A DNA stretch of 64,000 nucleotides. It comes from Rhodobacteraceae bacterium 63075. GTDB lineage: Bacteria; Pseudomonadota; Alphaproteobacteria; Rhodobacterales; Rhodobacteraceae. The notes beneath the pieces were generated by a model, which did not search any database, was not told where the DNA came from, and worked only from the letters and a program-made list of their open reading frames with translations. The DNA lies in assembly GCA_003417655.1 (NCBI GenBank), contig QVMW01000012.1:59043-123042 (forward strand), in the 5' to 3' direction. A program made the position numbers and the translations under genes. Every line of letters starts with the position of its first letter. Within the stretch, counting starts at the first letter, position 1. Below are positions 9,563 through 18,443 of the stretch, one piece after another.

Positions 9563-9607
9563 AAATTTCTTCGAAGAAATTTGCCAAGAATTTTCGAAAA
9601 TTCTTGG
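9563..9607. repeat. Double-palindrome element upstream of lhr
   Basis: Two abutting perfect palindromes separated by one base: a 20-bp one centred on TTCGAA (9563-9582) and a 24-bp one also centred on TCGA (9584-9607). They are A+T-rich in a G+C-rich surrounding and fill the cls-lhr intergenic space, ending 21 bp before the lhr start. A related element lies after lhr at 12045-12090. They could form cruciforms or RNA hairpins; role unknown. Confidence 0.85.
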
Positions 9608-9628
9608 CCCCGCCCGGCAGGCGCGCGC

Positions 9629-12019
9629 ATGACGGACCTGCCCGCGCCCCTCTCCGGCTGGATCGCGGCCCGCGGCTGGGAACTTCACCCTCACCAGCGC
9701 ACCATGCTGGAGCGCGCCGGCGCACCGGCAACGCTTCTCATCGCGCCCACGGGCGGCGGCAAGACGCTCGCGGGCTTTTTGCCGACACTTGCCGAGCTGG
9801 CCGATGGCCCCCATGAGGGGCTGCACACGCTCTACATCTCCCCGCTCAAGGCCCTCGCCGCGGACATCAAGCGCAACCTGCGCGCGCCCGTCGAAGAAGC
9901 GGAGCTGCCGATCCGCATCGAGGATCGCACGGGCGATACCAAGCCCACCGCGCGCAAACGCCAACGCGCCGATCCGCCGCATATCCTGCTGACAACGCCC
10001 GAAAGCCTCGCTCTGCTCATCAGCTACCCCGACGCGCCGCATATCTTCCGCGGCCTGCGCCGCGTCGTGGTCGACGAGATCCACGCCCTGCGCGCCTCCA
10101 AGCGCGGCGATCAGCTCATGCTCGCCCTCTCGCGGCTCGAGGCGCTCTGCCCCGGCCTGCGCCGCGTCGGCCTTTCGGCGACGGTGCAGGACCCCGCCGA
10201 GATCGCCGCCTATCTCGCGCCGCAGCCCGAGCCCTGCGAGGTGCTCCATGCCGATCCCGGCCCGCCCCCGCAAGTTTCCATGCTGGAGACGGAGGAGGCC
10301 CCGCCCTGGTCGGGCGGCGGCGCGGCCTATGCAATCCCGGCGGTGCTCGAAGAGGTCAAGAGGCACAAGACCACGCTGATCTTCCACAACACCCGCGCCC
10401 AGGCCGAGATCTTCTTTCACAATCTCTGGCTGGCCAATGACGAGGCTCTGCCCATCGGCATTCACCACGGCTCTCTCGCGCGCGAGCAGCGCGAGAAGGT
10501 CGAGGCGGCGATGGCCGCGGGCGGCCTGCGCGCCGTGGTTTGCACCGGCAGCCTTGATCTTGGCATCGACTGGGGCGATGTCGATCTCGTGATCCAGATC
10601 GGCGCGCCCAAGAACGTCGCTCGCCTCGTCCAGCGGATCGGCCGCGCCGAACACCGCTATGACGCGCCGTCCAAGGCGCTGCTGGTGCCGGCCAACCGCT
10701 GGGAAGTGATCGAATGCCGCGCCGCGCTCGAAGCCGTGGCCGAGGGCGAGCTTGACGGCGAGCCGCGCGCGGGCGGCGCGCTGGACGTGCTCTGCCAGCA
10801 CATGCTCATCTGCGCCGCCTCCGCGCCCTTCGAGGCAAGCGCGCTCTTCGAGGAGGTGCGCCGGGCAGGGCCCTACCGGGGGCTGACGCGGGCCGCGTTC
10901 GACGATTGCCTCGATTTCGTGGCCACAGGCGGCTACGCCTTCCGCGCCTATGACAAGTGGCAGCGCCTGATGGAACGGGGCGGGCTCTGGCAGCTGCGCG
11001 ATCCGCGCGCCGCCCAGCGCATCCGCATGAATATCGGCACGATCCAGGATTCCGACCTGCTCAAGGTCCGGATGCGCGGGCGCGGCCCGGCGCTCGGCGA
11101 GGTCGAGGAAGCCTTCGCCGCCACGCTCACACCGGGCGACACCTTCCTCATCGGCGGACGCATCGTGCGCTACGAGGGCCTGCGCGACATGACCGTTGAA
11201 GTCTCCCGGACGGCGAGCCGGAAACCGAAGATCGCCGTCTTCGGCGGCACCAAGTTCGCCACCTCGCTGGAACTGTCGCAGCGCGTCCTGCGGCTGCTGC
11301 ACGGGGCGCATGACGGCCTGCCCGGCCACACGGCAGACTGGATCGCGCTTCAGGCCGAGGTCTCCGAGCTGCCGGAGGCAGGCAAGCTGCTCGTCGAGAG
11401 CTTTCCCCATGACGGGCGCGAGCATCTTTGCATCTACGGTTTCGCGGGCCGCAACGCGCAGCAGACGCTCGGCCTCTTGCTCACCAAGCGCATGGAGGAG
11501 ACGGGCCTCGCCCCGCTCGGCTTCGTGGCGACAGATCACGCAACGCTGATCTGGGGGCTGGACCCGGTCATGGACGCCGCGCCGCTCTTCGAGCTGGAGG
11601 GGCTGCGCCACGGGCTCGAGACATGGCTCGCGGGCAACGCGGTGATGAAACGCACCTTTCGCGGCATCGCCACGATCGCCGGGCTGATCGAGCGCAACAC
11701 GCCCGGCGCGCGCAAATCAGGCCGGCAGGCCACGTTCAGCTCCGACATCCTCTACGACACGCTGCTCAAATACGAGCCCGACCACCTGCTGATGCGCATC
11801 ACCCGCGCGCAGGCCATGCGCGGGCTGGTCGATTTTTCCCGGATCGAGGCGCGGCTCATGGCTGTCTCAGGGATAGAGACAAGGCGCCTTGCCCGCGTCT
11901 CCCCCTTCGCCGCACCGCTCTTTCTCGAGGTCGGCAAGGTGCCGGTCGAGGGCGCCGCCGAGGAGCGGCTGCTGGCCCAAGAGACCGAAAGGCTCATGCA
12001 GGCGGCGGGCCTCGCCTGA
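9629..12019 (+). CDS. Lhr-type DEXH-box helicase, ligase-associated DNA damage response family
   Basis: 796 residues. Superfamily 2 helicase of the Lhr core type: Walker A APTGGGKT near residue 40, DEXH box VDEIHA near 148, motif III-like GLSATVQD, and motif VI-like QRIGRAEHR near 335, followed by the long Lhr-specific C-terminal region. The family is known as a 3'-5' ATP-dependent helicase that in many bacteria sits with an exonuclease, an ATP-dependent DNA ligase and a metallophosphoesterase. Here the phosphoesterase follows directly but no ligase or exonuclease gene is adjacent. The ATG at 9629 is used because upstream in-frame sequence runs through the palindromic element. Confidence 0.92.
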   Translation: MTDLPAPLSGWIAARGWELHPHQRTMLERAGAPATLLIAPTGGGKTLAGFLPTLAELADGPHEGLHTLYISPLKALAADIKRNLRAPVEEAELPIRIEDRTGDTKPTARKRQRADPPHILLTTPESLALLISYPDAPHIFRGLRRVVVDEIHALRASKRGDQLMLALSRLEALCPGLRRVGLSATVQDPAEIAAYLAPQPEPCEVLHADPGPPPQVSMLETEEAPPWSGGGAAYAIPAVLEEVKRHKTTLIFHNTRAQAEIFFHNLWLANDEALPIGIHHGSLAREQREKVEAAMAAGGLRAVVCTGSLDLGIDWGDVDLVIQIGAPKNVARLVQRIGRAEHRYDAPSKALLVPANRWEVIECRAALEAVAEGELDGEPRAGGALDVLCQHMLICAASAPFEASALFEEVRRAGPYRGLTRAAFDDCLDFVATGGYAFRAYDKWQRLMERGGLWQLRDPRAAQRIRMNIGTIQDSDLLKVRMRGRGPALGEVEEAFAATLTPGDTFLIGGRIVRYEGLRDMTVEVSRTASRKPKIAVFGGTKFATSLELSQRVLRLLHGAHDGLPGHTADWIALQAEVSELPEAGKLLVESFPHDGREHLCIYGFAGRNAQQTLGLLLTKRMEETGLAPLGFVATDHATLIWGLDPVMDAAPLFELEGLRHGLETWLAGNAVMKRTFRGIATIAGLIERNTPGARKSGRQATFSSDILYDTLLKYEPDHLLMRITRAQAMRGLVDFSRIEARLMAVSGIETRRLARVSPFAAPLFLEVGKVPVEGAAEERLLAQETERLMQAAGLA

Positions 12020-12044
12020 GTGGCGCGCCACTGCCGCCTGCGGC

Positions 12045-12090
12045 CAATTTTCTTTCGAAGAAAATTGCCAAGAAAATTCGAATTTTCTTG
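12045..12090. repeat. Double-palindrome element downstream of lhr
   Basis: A 10-bp-arm inverted repeat with TCG centre (12045-12067) followed after one base by a perfect 22-bp palindrome (12069-12090) with TTCGAA at its centre. Same architecture and similar bases as the element at 9563-9607, but the two are not identical. It begins 25 bp after the lhr stop and ends 32 bp before pdeM. Confidence 0.85.
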
Positions 12091-12122
12091 CCCGCCCCGC
12101 CGCGCCCTGCAACATCCATCCC

Positions 12123-12785
12123 ATGCAAGGCTACAGCTTCACCCTCGCAGGCGCCGAGCTTGTCGCGCGCGGCTCGGGCGCGCTCTTCTGGCCCGCCGAG
12201 AGCCTGCTCTGCGTATCGGACCTGCACCTCGGCAAATCCGAACGCATCGCCCGCCGTGGCGGCAGCGCCCTGCCCCCTTACGAGACCCGCGAGACGCTCT
12301 CCCGGCTCGATGCGGAGCTTGAGGCGACCGGTGCAAGAACGGTGATCTGCCTTGGCGACAGTTTCGATGACAGCGCCGCCGCCGAGGCGCTGAGCGCCGA
12401 GGACAAGCTCTGGGTCGGCCGGTTGCAGGCCGGTCGCCGCTGGGTCTGGATCGAGGGCAATCACGATCCCGGCCCCGTCGATCTCGGCGGCGCGCACCTC
12501 GCCGCGCTGCCGCTCTCCCCGCTCACCTTCAGCCATATCGCCGACCCGGCCCGCTTCGGCGAGGTCTCCGGTCATTATCACCCGAAGGCCACGCTCAAGT
12601 CCCGGGGCCGGGCCGTCACGCGGGCCTGTTTCCTCATCGACAGCGACCGGCTCATCATGCCTGCCTTCGGAACCTATACAGGCGGGTTGCGCAGCCATCA
12701 CGAAACGCTGTCATCGCTCATGCGCCCCGAGGCGCTGGCCGTCCTGACAGGCCCGGAGCCGAGCCCGATGCCCATGCCGCGCTGA
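12123..12785 (+). CDS. pdeM: Metallophosphoesterase PdeM, ligase-associated DNA repair
   Basis: 220 residues. Calcineurin-like phosphoesterase with the full set of metal-binding motifs: SDLHLGKSE near residue 32, LGDSFDD near 78, EGNHD near 112 and GHYHPKA near 150. Family members are manganese-dependent phosphodiesterases, commonly encoded with an Lhr-type helicase and a DNA ligase and therefore linked to DNA repair. Start ATG at 12123 is the first in-frame ATG past the palindromic element; no strong ribosome site is seen. Likely co-transcribed with the helicase. Confidence 0.9.
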   Translation: MQGYSFTLAGAELVARGSGALFWPAESLLCVSDLHLGKSERIARRGGSALPPYETRETLSRLDAELEATGARTVICLGDSFDDSAAAEALSAEDKLWVGRLQAGRRWVWIEGNHDPGPVDLGGAHLAALPLSPLTFSHIADPARFGEVSGHYHPKATLKSRGRAVTRACFLIDSDRLIMPAFGTYTGGLRSHHETLSSLMRPEALAVLTGPEPSPMPMPR

Positions 12786-12791
12786 GACGAA

Positions 12792-12824
12792 AAAAGGCGC
12801 GCCGACCGCTCCAGCGCGCCTTTT
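12792..12824. terminator. Bidirectional terminator between pdeM and folD
   Basis: Perfect 11-bp inverted repeat AAAAGGCGCGC/GCGCGCCTTTT with an 11-nt loop, located 6 bp after pdeM and 20 bp after the folD stop. A/T tracts on both sides suit termination from both strands. Confidence 0.9.
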
Positions 12825-12844
12825 CTCATTTCAAAACCAGATAC

Positions 12845-13762
12845 TTACGCCGTCAGCCCCTCAGGCTCGGCCAGCCCGTTGGCCCGGCAACAGGCGGTCA
12901 CGGTATTGGCCAGCAGGCAGGCGATCGTCATCGGCCCGACCCCGCCCGGAACCGGCGTGATCGCCCCGGCGCGCTCGGCGCAGCTCTCGTAGTGGCAATC
13001 CCCGACAAGCCGCGTCTTCACGCTGCCATCCTCGTTCGTGCCCTTCTCGGGCGCGTCGATCCGGTTGATCCCCACGTCGATCACCGTCGCGCCTTCCTTG
13101 ATCCAGTCACCGGGGACCATCTCGGGCCGCCCCACCGCCGCCACGACGATGTCTGCGCGGCGCACCACATCCGGCAGATCCTTCGTGCGGCTGTGGGCGA
13201 TGGTCACCGTGCAGCTGTCACCGAGCAGAAGCTGGGCCATGGGCTTGCCGACGATGTTCGACCGTCCGATAACCACCGCGTTCATTCCGCTCAGCGCGCC
13301 GTGATGGTCGCGCAGCATCATCAGGCTGCCGAGCGGCGTGCAGGGCACCATGCTCTTCTGCCCCGTCCCGAGCAGGCCGACATTGGAGATGTGGAACCCG
13401 TCAACGTCCTTGGCCGGGTCGATCGCGTTGATGACAAGATCCTCGTCGAGATGCCCGGGCAGCGGCAGTTGCACGAGAATGCCATGCACATCCGCGTCCT
13501 TGTTGAGCCTGTCGATCAGCGCCAGCAGGTCCGCTTCCGAAGTGTCCGCCTCGAGCTTGTGCTCGTAGGAGTTCATGCCCACTTCCACGGTCATCTTGCC
13601 CTTGGAGCGCACATAGACCTGGCTCGCCGGGTCCTCGCCCACCAGCACGACAGCCAGCCCCGGCGTGATGCCATGCTCCTCCTTGAGCCGCGCCACATGG
13701 CCGGCCACCTTCTCCCGCACGGAGGCCGCAAAGGCCTTTCCGTCAATCACAGTCGCGCTCAT
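12845..13762 (-). CDS. folD: Methylenetetrahydrofolate dehydrogenase/cyclohydrolase
   Basis: 305 residues. Bifunctional cytosolic enzyme interconverting 5,10-methylene-, 5,10-methenyl- and 10-formyl-tetrahydrofolate with NADP. Seen: the substrate segment [16 protein letters not shown] with the conserved catalytic Lys region, [20 protein letters not shown], the nucleotide-binding [17 protein letters not shown], and the C-terminal [16 protein letters not shown]. Start ATG at 13762 (MSATVIDG) is preferred to the upstream start at 13816. It lies downstream of fhs on the same strand, which supplies 10-formyl-THF, so the two form a one-carbon module. Confidence 0.96.
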   Translation of the reverse strand: MSATVIDGKAFAASVREKVAGHVARLKEEHGITPGLAVVLVGEDPASQVYVRSKGKMTVEVGMNSYEHKLEADTSEADLLALIDRLNKDADVHGILVQLPLPGHLDEDLVINAIDPAKDVDGFHISNVGLLGTGQKSMVPCTPLGSLMMLRDHHGALSGMNAVVIGRSNIVGKPMAQLLLGDSCTVTIAHSRTKDLPDVVRRADIVVAAVGRPEMVPGDWIKEGATVIDVGINRIDAPEKGTNEDGSVKTRLVGDCHYESCAERAGAITPVPGGVGPMTIACLLANTVTACCRANGLAEPEGLTA

Positions 13763-13774
13763 CACGGCCTCTTC

Positions 13775-13802
13775 TTCTTGCTTCAAATATCCTCGCCGAA
13801 GG
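13775..13802 (-). repeat. Extragenic 28-bp repeat, copy 1
   Basis: 28-bp segment in the folD upstream region matching 25 of 28 bases of 23378-23405. The core is CAAATATCCTC with flanking TTCTTGC and CCGAAGG. Orientation relative to neighbouring genes differs between the copies, so it is probably a dispersed intergenic element rather than a gene-specific operator. Confidence 0.65.
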
Positions 13803-13824
13803 CATGGAGCCTCCACGAGGCGAC

Positions 13825-13859
13825 CCGGTCAAACGGGGCTCGATGCCCCTTTTGACCGG
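13825..13859 (-). terminator. Stem-loop between fhs and folD
   Basis: 15-bp inverted repeat (CCGGTCAAACGGGGC with GCCCCTTTTGACCGG, one mismatch) and a 5-nt loop, 9 bp past the fhs stop. No T tract on the minus strand; it may attenuate read-through from fhs into folD or stabilise the fhs message. Confidence 0.6.
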
Positions 13860-13868
13860 ACCTGCGCC

Positions 13869-15545
13869 TCAGAACAACCCTTCGATCTCGCCAGCATCGT
13901 TGAGCCGGATCGATTCCGCCGCAGGCATGCGCGGCAGGCCCGGCATGGTCATGATCTCACCGCAGACCACCACGACAAAGCCGGCCCCCGCGCTGAGGCG
14001 CACTTCGCGCACCGGCACGGAATGCCCGGTCGGCGCGCCGCGCAGCGTCGGATCGGTCGAGAAGCTGTATTGCGTCTTGGCCATGCAGACCGGCAGGTTG
14101 CCATAGCCCTGCTCCTCCCAGAGCTTGAGCTGGTCGCGGATCTTCTGATCCGCGATGACTTCATCGGCGCGGTAGATCCCCTTGGCGACGCGCTCGATCT
14201 TCTCGAAGAGGCTCAACTCGTCATTGTAGAGCGGGGCGAATTGCGACACGCCGCTGTCGGCCACTTCGGCGACTTTCGCGGCCAGCTCCGCCGAGCCTTC
14301 CGAGCCCAGCTCCCAGTGACGGCTGACGATGGCTTCCGAGCCCTGCGTGACAACGTAGTCCTTGACGGCCTGAACTTCCGCCTCGGTGTCTGTCACGAAA
14401 TGGTTGATCGCCACGACGACAGGCACGCCGAAGGACTTGAGGTTGCCGATGTGGCGGCCGAGGTTGGCGCAGCCTTCGTTCACGGCGTCCACATTCTCCG
14501 CGCCGAGGTCGGCCTTGGCCACGCCGCCATTCATCTTCATGGCGCGGACAGTGGCGACGAGCACGACGCAGTCAGGCGCCAGGCCCGCCTTGCGGCACTT
14601 GATGTTCATGAACTTCTCTGCCCCGAGATCGGCCCCGAAGCCCGCTTCCGTCACAACATAGTCGGCGAGCTTGAGCGACGTCTGCGTCGCGATCACGGAG
14701 TTGCAGCCATGGGCGATGTTGGCGAACGGGCCGCCATGGACGAAGGCCGGGTTGTTCTCCAGCGTCTGCACGAGGTTGGGCTGCATCGCGTCCTTGAGCA
14801 GGACGGTCATCGCGCCCTCGGCCTTGATGTCGCGGCAGTAGACCGGTGTCTTGTCGCGGCGGTAGGCCACGATCATCGCGCCGAGCCGCTCCTCGAGGTC
14901 CTTGAGGTTCGAGGCCAGGCACAGGATCGCCATGACCTCGGAGGCGACGGTGATGTCGAAGCCGTCTTCGCGGGCGAAGCCGTTGGACACGCCCCCCAGC
15001 GACGAGGTGATCTGGCGCAGCGAGCGGTCGTTCATGTCCACGACCCGGCGCCACGTCACGCGGCGCGTGTCGATTTCCTGCTCGTTGCCCCAGTAGATGT
15101 GGTTGTCGAGCATCGCGCTCAACAGCGAATGCGCCGAGGTGATGGCGTGGAAATCACCGGTGAAGTGCAGGTTCATGTCCTCCATGGGGACAACCTGCGC
15201 ATGGCCGCCGCCGGCCGCCCCACCTTTCATGCCGAAGTTCGGGCCAAGCGAGGCCTCGCGGATGCAGACCATCGCCTTCTTGCCGTTGCGGTTGAGCCCG
15301 TCACCGAGGCCGACAGTCGTCGTCGTCTTGCCCTCGCCCGCGGGTGTCGGGTTGATCGCGGTGACGAGGATGAGCTTGCCGTTCTCGTTGCCCTGGACGG
15401 AGTTGATGAAGTCCTGGCTGACCTTCGCCTTGTCGTGGCCATAGGGCAGCAGGTCATCAGACCCGATGCCGATCTTCTCACCGATCTCCTGGATCGGGCG
15501 CTTCTTCGCCGCGCGGGCGATTTCGATGTCGGATTTGTAGCTCAT
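13869..15545 (-). CDS. fhs: Formate-tetrahydrofolate ligase
   Basis: 558 residues, the family's usual length. ATP-dependent formation of 10-formyl-THF from formate and THF. Seen: nucleotide-binding loop [16 protein letters not shown] near residue 66, RREASLGP-like segment [20 protein letters not shown], and the C-terminal [18 protein letters not shown]. Starts at the ATG at 15545 with AAGGGA upstream. The 135-bp leader contains complementary segments that could pair with the region just before the start codon (see findings). Confidence 0.96.
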   Translation of the reverse strand: MSYKSDIEIARAAKKRPIQEIGEKIGIGSDDLLPYGHDKAKVSQDFINSVQGNENGKLILVTAINPTPAGEGKTTTTVGLGDGLNRNGKKAMVCIREASLGPNFGMKGGAAGGGHAQVVPMEDMNLHFTGDFHAITSAHSLLSAMLDNHIYWGNEQEIDTRRVTWRRVVDMNDRSLRQITSSLGGVSNGFAREDGFDITVASEVMAILCLASNLKDLEERLGAMIVAYRRDKTPVYCRDIKAEGAMTVLLKDAMQPNLVQTLENNPAFVHGGPFANIAHGCNSVIATQTSLKLADYVVTEAGFGADLGAEKFMNIKCRKAGLAPDCVVLVATVRAMKMNGGVAKADLGAENVDAVNEGCANLGRHIGNLKSFGVPVVVAINHFVTDTEAEVQAVKDYVVTQGSEAIVSRHWELGSEGSAELAAKVAEVADSGVSQFAPLYNDELSLFEKIERVAKGIYRADEVIADQKIRDQLKLWEEQGYGNLPVCMAKTQYSFSTDPTLRGAPTGHSVPVREVRLSAGAGFVVVVCGEIMTMPGLPRMPAAESIRLNDAGEIEGLF

Positions 15546-15680
15546 TGACGGATTCCCTTTTTCTCATCCGGCTTCCCTTGCCGCCTTCTACGCCCTCCGG
15601 CGTCGTCCCGGCGCTCGGAATCCGACATTTCCGGTCTCCCGAGCGGCGGGATGTCGCAGCCCGCGTCGCCGATCGGAAAC

Positions 15681-16280
15681 TCAAGTGCCCCGCGCGGCGT
15701 CGAGATGCGCCCAGGCGGGCTGGTCGGGCACATGCAGCGTGAGCGTCTCGCCCAGCGCGATCTCCCCCTCCCGCTCGACCCAGGCCGTCACGCCGCGCCG
15801 CCCTACGGCTGCCGTCTTGAAGGCCTTGCCATACCCTTCATGCGCCTGCTCGATCGGGCGGGCCGGCAGCATGCAGGGGCGGTTTTCCATGTCGATGACA
15901 AGCGTCGCGCCCGAGGGGGCCTGAAGCCGCGAGGCGGGCGGCACGCGGGTGAAATCGGGGATGCCCGCGATCACCAGCGATGCGCCCAATAGCGCAGGGT
16001 CCAGCGCATCGAGTCCCATGGCCTGCGCGGTCTCGGCGATCTCCTCGGCGCTCAGCACCGAAAGCTGCCGGACATTGGCGATCTCGGTGCCGCGCGGATG
16101 CAGGCTCAGCACGCGGCTGCACGAGGGGCGCGTGATCCCGCCATGCGCCTCCCCCGCGATCCCGCCGAAATGCAGCATCGCCCGCTCCAGCGCCTCCGAT
16201 TGCAGCGCCGCCTCCCGGTCCGCCACGCGCCCGATCCATGTCACGTGCGCCGTGAAATCCGTTGGTTTCAATGCAGGCAT
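15681..16280 (-). CDS. MOSC domain protein
   Basis: 199 residues. MOSC (molybdenum cofactor sulfurase C-terminal) fold of the short, stand-alone type. Landmarks are GEAHGGITRPSCSRV with a conserved Cys, HPRGTEIANVRQLSVLS, GASLVIAGIPDFTRVPPASR, and the C-terminal GRRGVTAWVEREGEI. Stand-alone MOSC proteins are sulfur-carrier or molybdenum-linked enzymes of mostly unknown substrate. ATG at 16280 follows GGGAGGGCAGG, a good ribosome site, so the longer frame to 16409 is not used. No molybdenum genes are adjacent. Confidence 0.85.
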   Translation of the reverse strand: MPALKPTDFTAHVTWIGRVADREAALQSEALERAMLHFGGIAGEAHGGITRPSCSRVLSLHPRGTEIANVRQLSVLSAEEIAETAQAMGLDALDPALLGASLVIAGIPDFTRVPPASRLQAPSGATLVIDMENRPCMLPARPIEQAHEGYGKAFKTAAVGRRGVTAWVEREGEIALGETLTLHVPDQPAWAHLDAARGT

Positions 16281-16327
16281 CCTGCCCTCCCCTGACTCAC
16301 TGTCCAAACGCGCCGTGACCTTCCTCT

Positions 16328-16369
16328 TTCCGAAAATATCCCGGGGTGTCTGAGGGGCAGCGCCCCTCA
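16328..16369. repeat. Extragenic element with GGGGC hairpin
   Basis: TTCCGAAAATATCCCGGGG is followed by a perfect hairpin TGAGGGGC/GCCCCTCA (16351-16369). The AATATCC part resembles the core of the 28-bp repeats at 13775 and 23378. It lies between the MOSC gene and the MotB-like gene; it may act as a terminator or be a degenerate dispersed repeat. Confidence 0.5.
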
Positions 16370-16422
16370 TGCCCGAGGCCGCAAGGCCGAGATATCCTGC
16401 GCGCGACAAGCGCTCCTTTTCC

Positions 16423-18441
16423 TCACTTCTCGGTCAGCTTCAGCTCGATCCGGCGGTTCTGCGCCCGTGCCTCGGCGCTGTCGCCTTCCGCGATGGGCTG
16501 ATACTGTCCGAACCCGTTCGCGCTCAGCCGGTCCGGCGGAATGCCGAGGGAATTCACCATGTAGCGCACGACGGACAAGGCCCGCGCCTGGCTGAGCTCC
16601 CAGTTGTCGGTGAACCTGGCCCCCTGCAAGAGCGGGACATCGTCGGTGTGCCCGTCCACGCGGATCACCCAGTCGATCCCGTCGGGAATGTCGCCGGCCA
16701 CGTTGCGCAGGATCTCCGCCACCTTGGCGATTTCCCCACGGCCCTCATCGCTCAGCGTCGCTTCCCCCGGCGCGAAGAGAACCTCCGAGGAGAAAACGAA
16801 CCGGTCGCCCTCGATCCGCACGCCCTCCTGATTGCTCAGCACATCCCTGAGCCGCCCGAAGAACTCCGAGCGGTAGCGCTCGAGGTCCGCCTTTTCCGCT
16901 TCAAGCCGCTTGCGTTCGGCCTCTTCGAGCTGGCGGCGCTTGCGCTCCTCGGCTGCCGCACGCGCGAGGGCGGCGTTGAGGTCCTGGCCGAGGTTCGAAA
17001 GCTGGATCTGGCTCGCCGCGTCGCGCTCCTTGTAGTCGTCGAGCAGCGCCTGCAACTCGCCAAGCTGCGAGCGCAGCGCCGCGACCTGCCGGTTCAGCAG
17101 CGCCTGTTCGCGCTGCGCCTCGGCGGCGATCTCCTCCTGCTCGGCGAGCGCCTCGCGTGCCGCCGACAAGAGCGCCGCGCGCTCCTCGGCGGCGCTCAGG
17201 CGCGTCTCGGCCTCCTGCTGCGCCGCCAGCTTCTCGGCGAGGGCTCGCGCCAGCCGGTCCTGCAAGGCGGCCTCGGCCTGTTCGGTCTCTTCGAGCGCGG
17301 CGAGCGCGGCCATGAGCCGGGCCTCCAGCTCCGCCTTCTCCTCCTCGGTCCGGTCCAGCGCGCCAACCTGCGCCTCGAGCGCGGCCTTGCCCTCTTCAAG
17401 CCCCTCGATCCGCGACAGCGCCGCTGCCAGCCGGTCTTCCAGGCCCGCCTTGTCCTCTTCCGTCGCGTCCAGGTCGGTAAGTGCCGCCATGAGCCGCGCC
17501 TGGATGGCGGCCTTCTCCTCCTCGGACCCTTCCAGCGTGTCGATCTGTGCCTTGAGCGCGGCATTGCCCTCTTCGAGCCCCTCGGCCCGGGCCAGGGCCG
17601 CGGCCAGACGCGCGGTCAGGTCCTCTTCGGCCGATTCCGCCGCCGCCAGAAGCGTCAGCGTCTCCTCCGCCTCGGCGCGCGCGCGCTCCAGCTCAAGCGT
17701 CATGGCGGTCAGCTCCTGGTCGGCATTGGCCAGCTTCTCGCGCAGCGCCTCGGCCGCCTCGACCTCGACGAGCCGCGCCGCCTCCTCCTCGGAGAGCTGC
17801 GTCTTCAGGCTTTCGATCTCGGCGGCCTGCGTCTGCGCATTCGCCTCCGCCCGCGCGATGATCGCCTCCAGCGCCTCGCGCTGCTTGGCCAGGTCCGCCG
17901 CCTCCTGCTGCGCGTTGCCGAGCGCGCCCCGCGCCGTCTCCAACTCACCCCGCGCCGTTTCAAGCTCGCCCCGCACCGTCGCGAGCTCGCCCTGCGCGGT
18001 CTCCAGCTCCGCCTCGGTCTCGCGGTTCTCCGCCAGCAGGCTCGCCACCTGCGCCTCGAAACGGGTGATCTTCTCTTCCGCCGCGCTCAGCGCCGCGCCC
18101 TGCGCCTCGGTCTGGCTGCGCAACTGCGTGATCAGCGCCGCCTGCTCGGAGAGCCGCCCTTCAGCGCTGTCAAGCGTCGTGCTCAGCTCGCCCACCTGCG
18201 CCTCCAATCCCTCGGCACGCTGCTGCTCGAGCCCCAGCGCCTGCGCCAGCCGCGCGATCTCCTGGTTGAGCGCGTTCATCTCGCTCTCCTGCCCGGTGAT
18301 CGTCTCGCGCAGGACGAATTGCACGACCATGAAGATCGTGAGCACAAACATCAGCACAAGCAACAAGCCGGTCATCGCATCGACGAAACCGGGCCAGATC
18401 GAGGCTTGCAGCCGCTGTCCTGTGCGCCGCGAGAGGGCCAT
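16423..18441 (-). CDS. MotB/OmpA-like protein with long coiled coil
   Basis: 672 residues. The N-terminus has one membrane helix (about residues 23-46) preceded by WPGFVDAMTG, whose Asp21 matches the proton-carrying Asp of MotB-type stators. Residues about 50-520 are an almost continuous Glu/Ala-rich coiled coil with a 59-residue tandem repeat, and the C-terminal ~140 residues are an OmpA/MotB peptidoglycan-binding domain (VIRVDGHTDDVPL, NRRIELKL). It starts 2 bp after the MotA-like gene. The pair should make an ion-driven inner-membrane motor reaching the cell wall. No flagellar genes are nearby, so the driven machine is unknown. Confidence 0.88.
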   Translation of the reverse strand: MALSRRTGQRLQASIWPGFVDAMTGLLLVLMFVLTIFMVVQFVLRETITGQESEMNALNQEIARLAQALGLEQQRAEGLEAQVGELSTTLDSAEGRLSEQAALITQLRSQTEAQGAALSAAEEKITRFEAQVASLLAENRETEAELETAQGELATVRGELETARGELETARGALGNAQQEAADLAKQREALEAIIARAEANAQTQAAEIESLKTQLSEEEAARLVEVEAAEALREKLANADQELTAMTLELERARAEAEETLTLLAAAESAEEDLTARLAAALARAEGLEEGNAALKAQIDTLEGSEEEKAAIQARLMAALTDLDATEEDKAGLEDRLAAALSRIEGLEEGKAALEAQVGALDRTEEEKAELEARLMAALAALEETEQAEAALQDRLARALAEKLAAQQEAETRLSAAEERAALLSAAREALAEQEEIAAEAQREQALLNRQVAALRSQLGELQALLDDYKERDAASQIQLSNLGQDLNAALARAAAEERKRRQLEEAERKRLEAEKADLERYRSEFFGRLRDVLSNQEGVRIEGDRFVFSSEVLFAPGEATLSDEGRGEIAKVAEILRNVAGDIPDGIDWVIRVDGHTDDVPLLQGARFTDNWELSQARALSVVRYMVNSLGIPPDRLSANGFGQYQPIAEGDSAEARAQNRRIELKLTEK

Positions 18442-18443
18442 GC

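Noticed and set aside
13665..15548. 627-codon open frame on the plus strand over fhs
   Set aside because: Shadow of the well-conserved fhs gene; no family motif in the translation.
15546..15680. Known riboswitch (glycine, cobalamin or THF) before fhs
   Set aside because: I could not match the conserved core of any of these classes; only a short complementarity is visible, reported as a low-interest finding.
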